From Sipunculus nudus (lineage: Eukaryota > Annelida > Sipuncula > Golfingiida > Sipunculidae), in NCBI GenBank assembly GCA_026874595.1, contig CM049316.1, positions 4,294,339-4,358,338 on the forward strand: a stretch of 64,000 nucleotides of DNA, in the 5' to 3' direction. The translations under genes and the position numbers were made by a program. How positions within the stretch are numbered: the stretch's first letter is position 1; each line of letters starts with the position of its first letter. This document shows, piece by piece, positions 61,850 to 64,000 of this stretch. A model generated the notes under the pieces. That model was not told where the DNA came from and did no database searches. It saw only the letters and a program-made list of their open reading frames with translations.

Positions 61850-63480
61850 ATACAGGTGGCTCCACCAGTCTGCAGAAACTAATAAAAACACTTAATGGTC
61901 AATATCCATGCAAAGAATCATGATGATCTCCGCATTAGTTGTTCAGATACTTCAGCTTTTGTATCAAATTGTCCATTATTCTGAGGGATACTTCAGAGTC
62001 CTATAGCTTGAAGGATATGGGTAATAGAGACCTAATTTCAAGTTTCCACAGGCACTCTTCATGGGCCTCCTTGCATGACAAGAATGAAGTTTCTAGGTCC
62101 AGTTGTTGCAATTTGTACCCTGTTGACAGATAACCACATCTTTAAAGGTCTCAAAAAAAAGAGAAATAAAATTCGTAAAAATTAAAAAAAAAAATTGAGG
62201 TGGTGCACCCAGTCTGCAGGAACTGATGGAACAGCTCATGATCAATATGTATGCCGAAAATCATGACCATCAGTGATGTTGTATTGAGACTCTGCACTTT
62301 TTGTATCAAATTTTCCATTATTCAGGGGGGTATTTTGGAGCCATACAGCCTAAAGAATATGGGTAACAGAGACCTAATTTCAGGTTTCCATGGAGAATTT
62401 TCATGGGTCTCCCTGTGTGTCAAGAATGAAGATTCTAGGTCCAGTTTATATGATTTGTGCCCTGTTAACAGATGTTCATATCTTTAAAGGTCTCAAAAAT
62501 AGAGAAAAAATTCGTAAAAAAAACATGAACAAATACAGGTTGTGCCACCAACTGATGGAACACCTCTTGATCAATATGTATGCCAAAAATCATGACCATC
62601 AGTGATGTAGTTATTGAGATATTGAAGTTTTTGTATGAAATTTTTTACTACTCTTGGGGGTACTTTGGGGCCCCATAGCTCGAAGGATATGGGTAACAGA
62701 GACCTAATTTCTGGTTTCCATGGAGACTTTTCATCGGTCTTTCAGTGTATTGAGAATGAAGATTCTAGGTGCAGTCGTTACCATTTGTGCCACACTAACA
62801 GATGACAGCATCCTTGAAGGTCTCAAAAATAGAGGAAGAAATCCTAAAAAAAATCAAACAATATAGTTGGCGCCACCAGTCTACAGGAACTGATGGAACA
62901 TCTCATGATCAATATGTATGCCAAAAATCATGACCATCAGTGATGTAGTTATTGAGATATTGAAGTTTTTGTATGAAATTTTTGACTACTCTGGGGGGGG
63001 GTAATTTGGGGCCCCATAGCTCGAAGGATATGGGTAACAGAGACCTAATGTCTGGTTTCCAAGAAGATTTTTCATAGGTCTCTCAGTGTGTCGAGAATGA
63101 AGATTCTAGGTCCAGTCGTTACGATTTGTGCCTTGTTAACAGATGTTCACAATTTTTAAAGGTATCAAAAATAGAGAAAAAAAATTTGTAAAAAATCGAA
63201 AAATACAGGTGGCGCCACCAGTCTTCAGGAACTCATGGAACATCTCATGATCAATATGTATGCCAAAAATCATGACCATCAGTCAAGCAGTTAATGAGAT
63301 ATTGAAGTTTTTGTATGAAATTTTTTACTTTTCTGGGGGGTACTTTGGGGCCCCATAGCTCGAAGGATATGGGTAACAGAGACCTAATTTCTGGTTTTCA
63401 AGGAGATTTTTTATGGACCTCTCAGAATCTCAAGTTACAAGGTTCTGGGTCCAGCGGTTACGATTTGTGCCTGGTTAACG
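61850..63480 (+). repeat. Five tandem units of about 332-345 bp (GGATATGGGTAACAGAG type)
   Basis: Unit starts at about 61850, 62195, 62530, 62862 and 63201. Order within each: marker, CATGATCAATATGTATGCC, a G-run, CCCCATAGCTCGAAGGATAT, GGGTAACAGAGACCTAATTT, GATTCTAGGTCCAG, TTGTGCC-TGTTAACAGATG, then TCAAAAATAGAGAAAAAA. Same unit as at 16859 and 40627. Confidence 0.92.
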
Positions 63481-63557
63481 GACAGACAGACAGACGGACG
63501 ACGGACAAAGAGTGATCGCTATAGCTCAGATGACTTTCAGTCAGCTGAGCTAAAAAA

Positions 63558-64000
63558 CATGCCATGGTCAAACTTGGGCAAAATTTAAGGTATCAATTTT
63601 ATATTTTTGCCAATATTTAAAAAAATTTAACAAATTTTGATCTAATTTTTGGTATACAATTAAATTTTGATCAATTAAAGTTGTATTACTGAAAAAAAGT
63701 CCCTACCTTTAACACTTTTGGTCTTAAGTGACCAAATATCTTTCCTGATTTTTTTACAAAGTCCATTATGTTTGGGCCCATAACTTTTTTTAATTAAATA
63801 ATACTGATTTCTTGCATGTACATAGGAACTATATAGAGGAATATTTATGCTAAATATGAAGAAAACCAGATGAGTGGTTTTGATATTAAGCAGTCCTGAA
63901 GTGTGAAAATAGATTTCTAATATTAATTGAGGTTTTTCCTTAATATCTCGAAGGAACGAAGTCCTATTGACCCAATTTTCGGCATGGTAGGAGATTTTTG
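63558..64000 (+). mobile_element. Alternative-body element, cut by the window end
   Basis: CATGCCATGGTCAAACTTGG begins directly after the right end of the composite element. It follows the copies at 24466 and 59807 closely up to GGCATGGTAGGAGATTTTTG, where the window stops. Confidence 0.85.

Larger units (their letters stand above)
60479..63556 (+). mobile_element. Large composite GCTCAGCTGACT-family element
   Basis: Left end AAACAAGTGACCAATGGGTC, then GCTCAGCTGACT at 60504-60515. This is the perfect 12-base inverse of AGTCAGCTGAGC at 63539-63550. Inside are two different tandem blocks: three units of about 280 bp (60790-61625) and five of about 332-345 bp (61850-63480). Between them lies a unique bridge. 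The right end has GACAGACAGACAGACGGACG and GACAAAGAGTGATCGC. No transposase. It is about twice as long as the other full copies. Confidence 0.85.

Overview
The window looks like a nuclear chromosome segment from an invertebrate animal, most likely a mollusc and probably a bivalve. It is AT-rich and gene-poor, with long non-coding stretches and GT-AG splice-like signals. Its interspersed repeats carry tracts such as GACGGACAGACGG and TGTGACCTTGACCTTTGACC, which I know from bivalve genomes. The one receptor gene is of an invertebrate neuropeptide type. Species cannot be fixed by reading alone. There is no bacterial operon, CRISPR array, rRNA gene or virus that I can support.

The only gene I can defend is a class A (rhodopsin-type) peptide GPCR at 36609-37790 on the plus strand. 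Its coding region is a single exon. A convincing splice acceptor lies directly against the ATG, and two AATAAA signals follow the stop. No other long reading frame looks like a real gene. One short minus-strand open block near 26.0-26.2 kb is kept only as a weak exon candidate.

The rest is a landscape of repeats. Three minisatellite arrays are present: a 60-bp unit at 7401-7759 (6 copies), a 38-bp unit at 21721-23243 (about 40 copies) and a 28-bp unit at 55494-56253 (about 27 copies). The two longer arrays contain internal higher-order duplications, and all three units share a similar core. A tRNA-headed SINE at 10356-10764 has a perfect 14-bp target-site duplication, so it inserted recently or is well preserved. 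A second, decayed SINE lies at about 38545-38680. A terminal-inverted-repeat element with GC-rich ends and three internal 180-bp units occupies 7916-8580.

The dominant dispersed elements form a superfamily here called GCTCAGCTGACT after its terminal inverted repeat. They begin with a palindrome around TGACCCATGGGTCA, end in AGTCAGCTGAGCTAAAAA, and contain tandem internal units of about 280-345 bp marked by the palindrome GGTGGCGCCACC. Complete-looking copies lie at 16859-17865, 40627-42048 and 60479-63556, with partial copies at several other places. A separate family at 12000-12490 and 42600-43690 repeats a direct-repeat nuclear-receptor-like motif (TGACCTTTGACC) at about 140-150-bp spacing.

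I see no multi-gene functional system. The most interesting observations are the internally tandem, hairpin-ended transposon superfamily (with a frame that stays open across several copies), the repeats carrying nuclear-receptor-type direct repeats, and the higher-order structure of the minisatellites.
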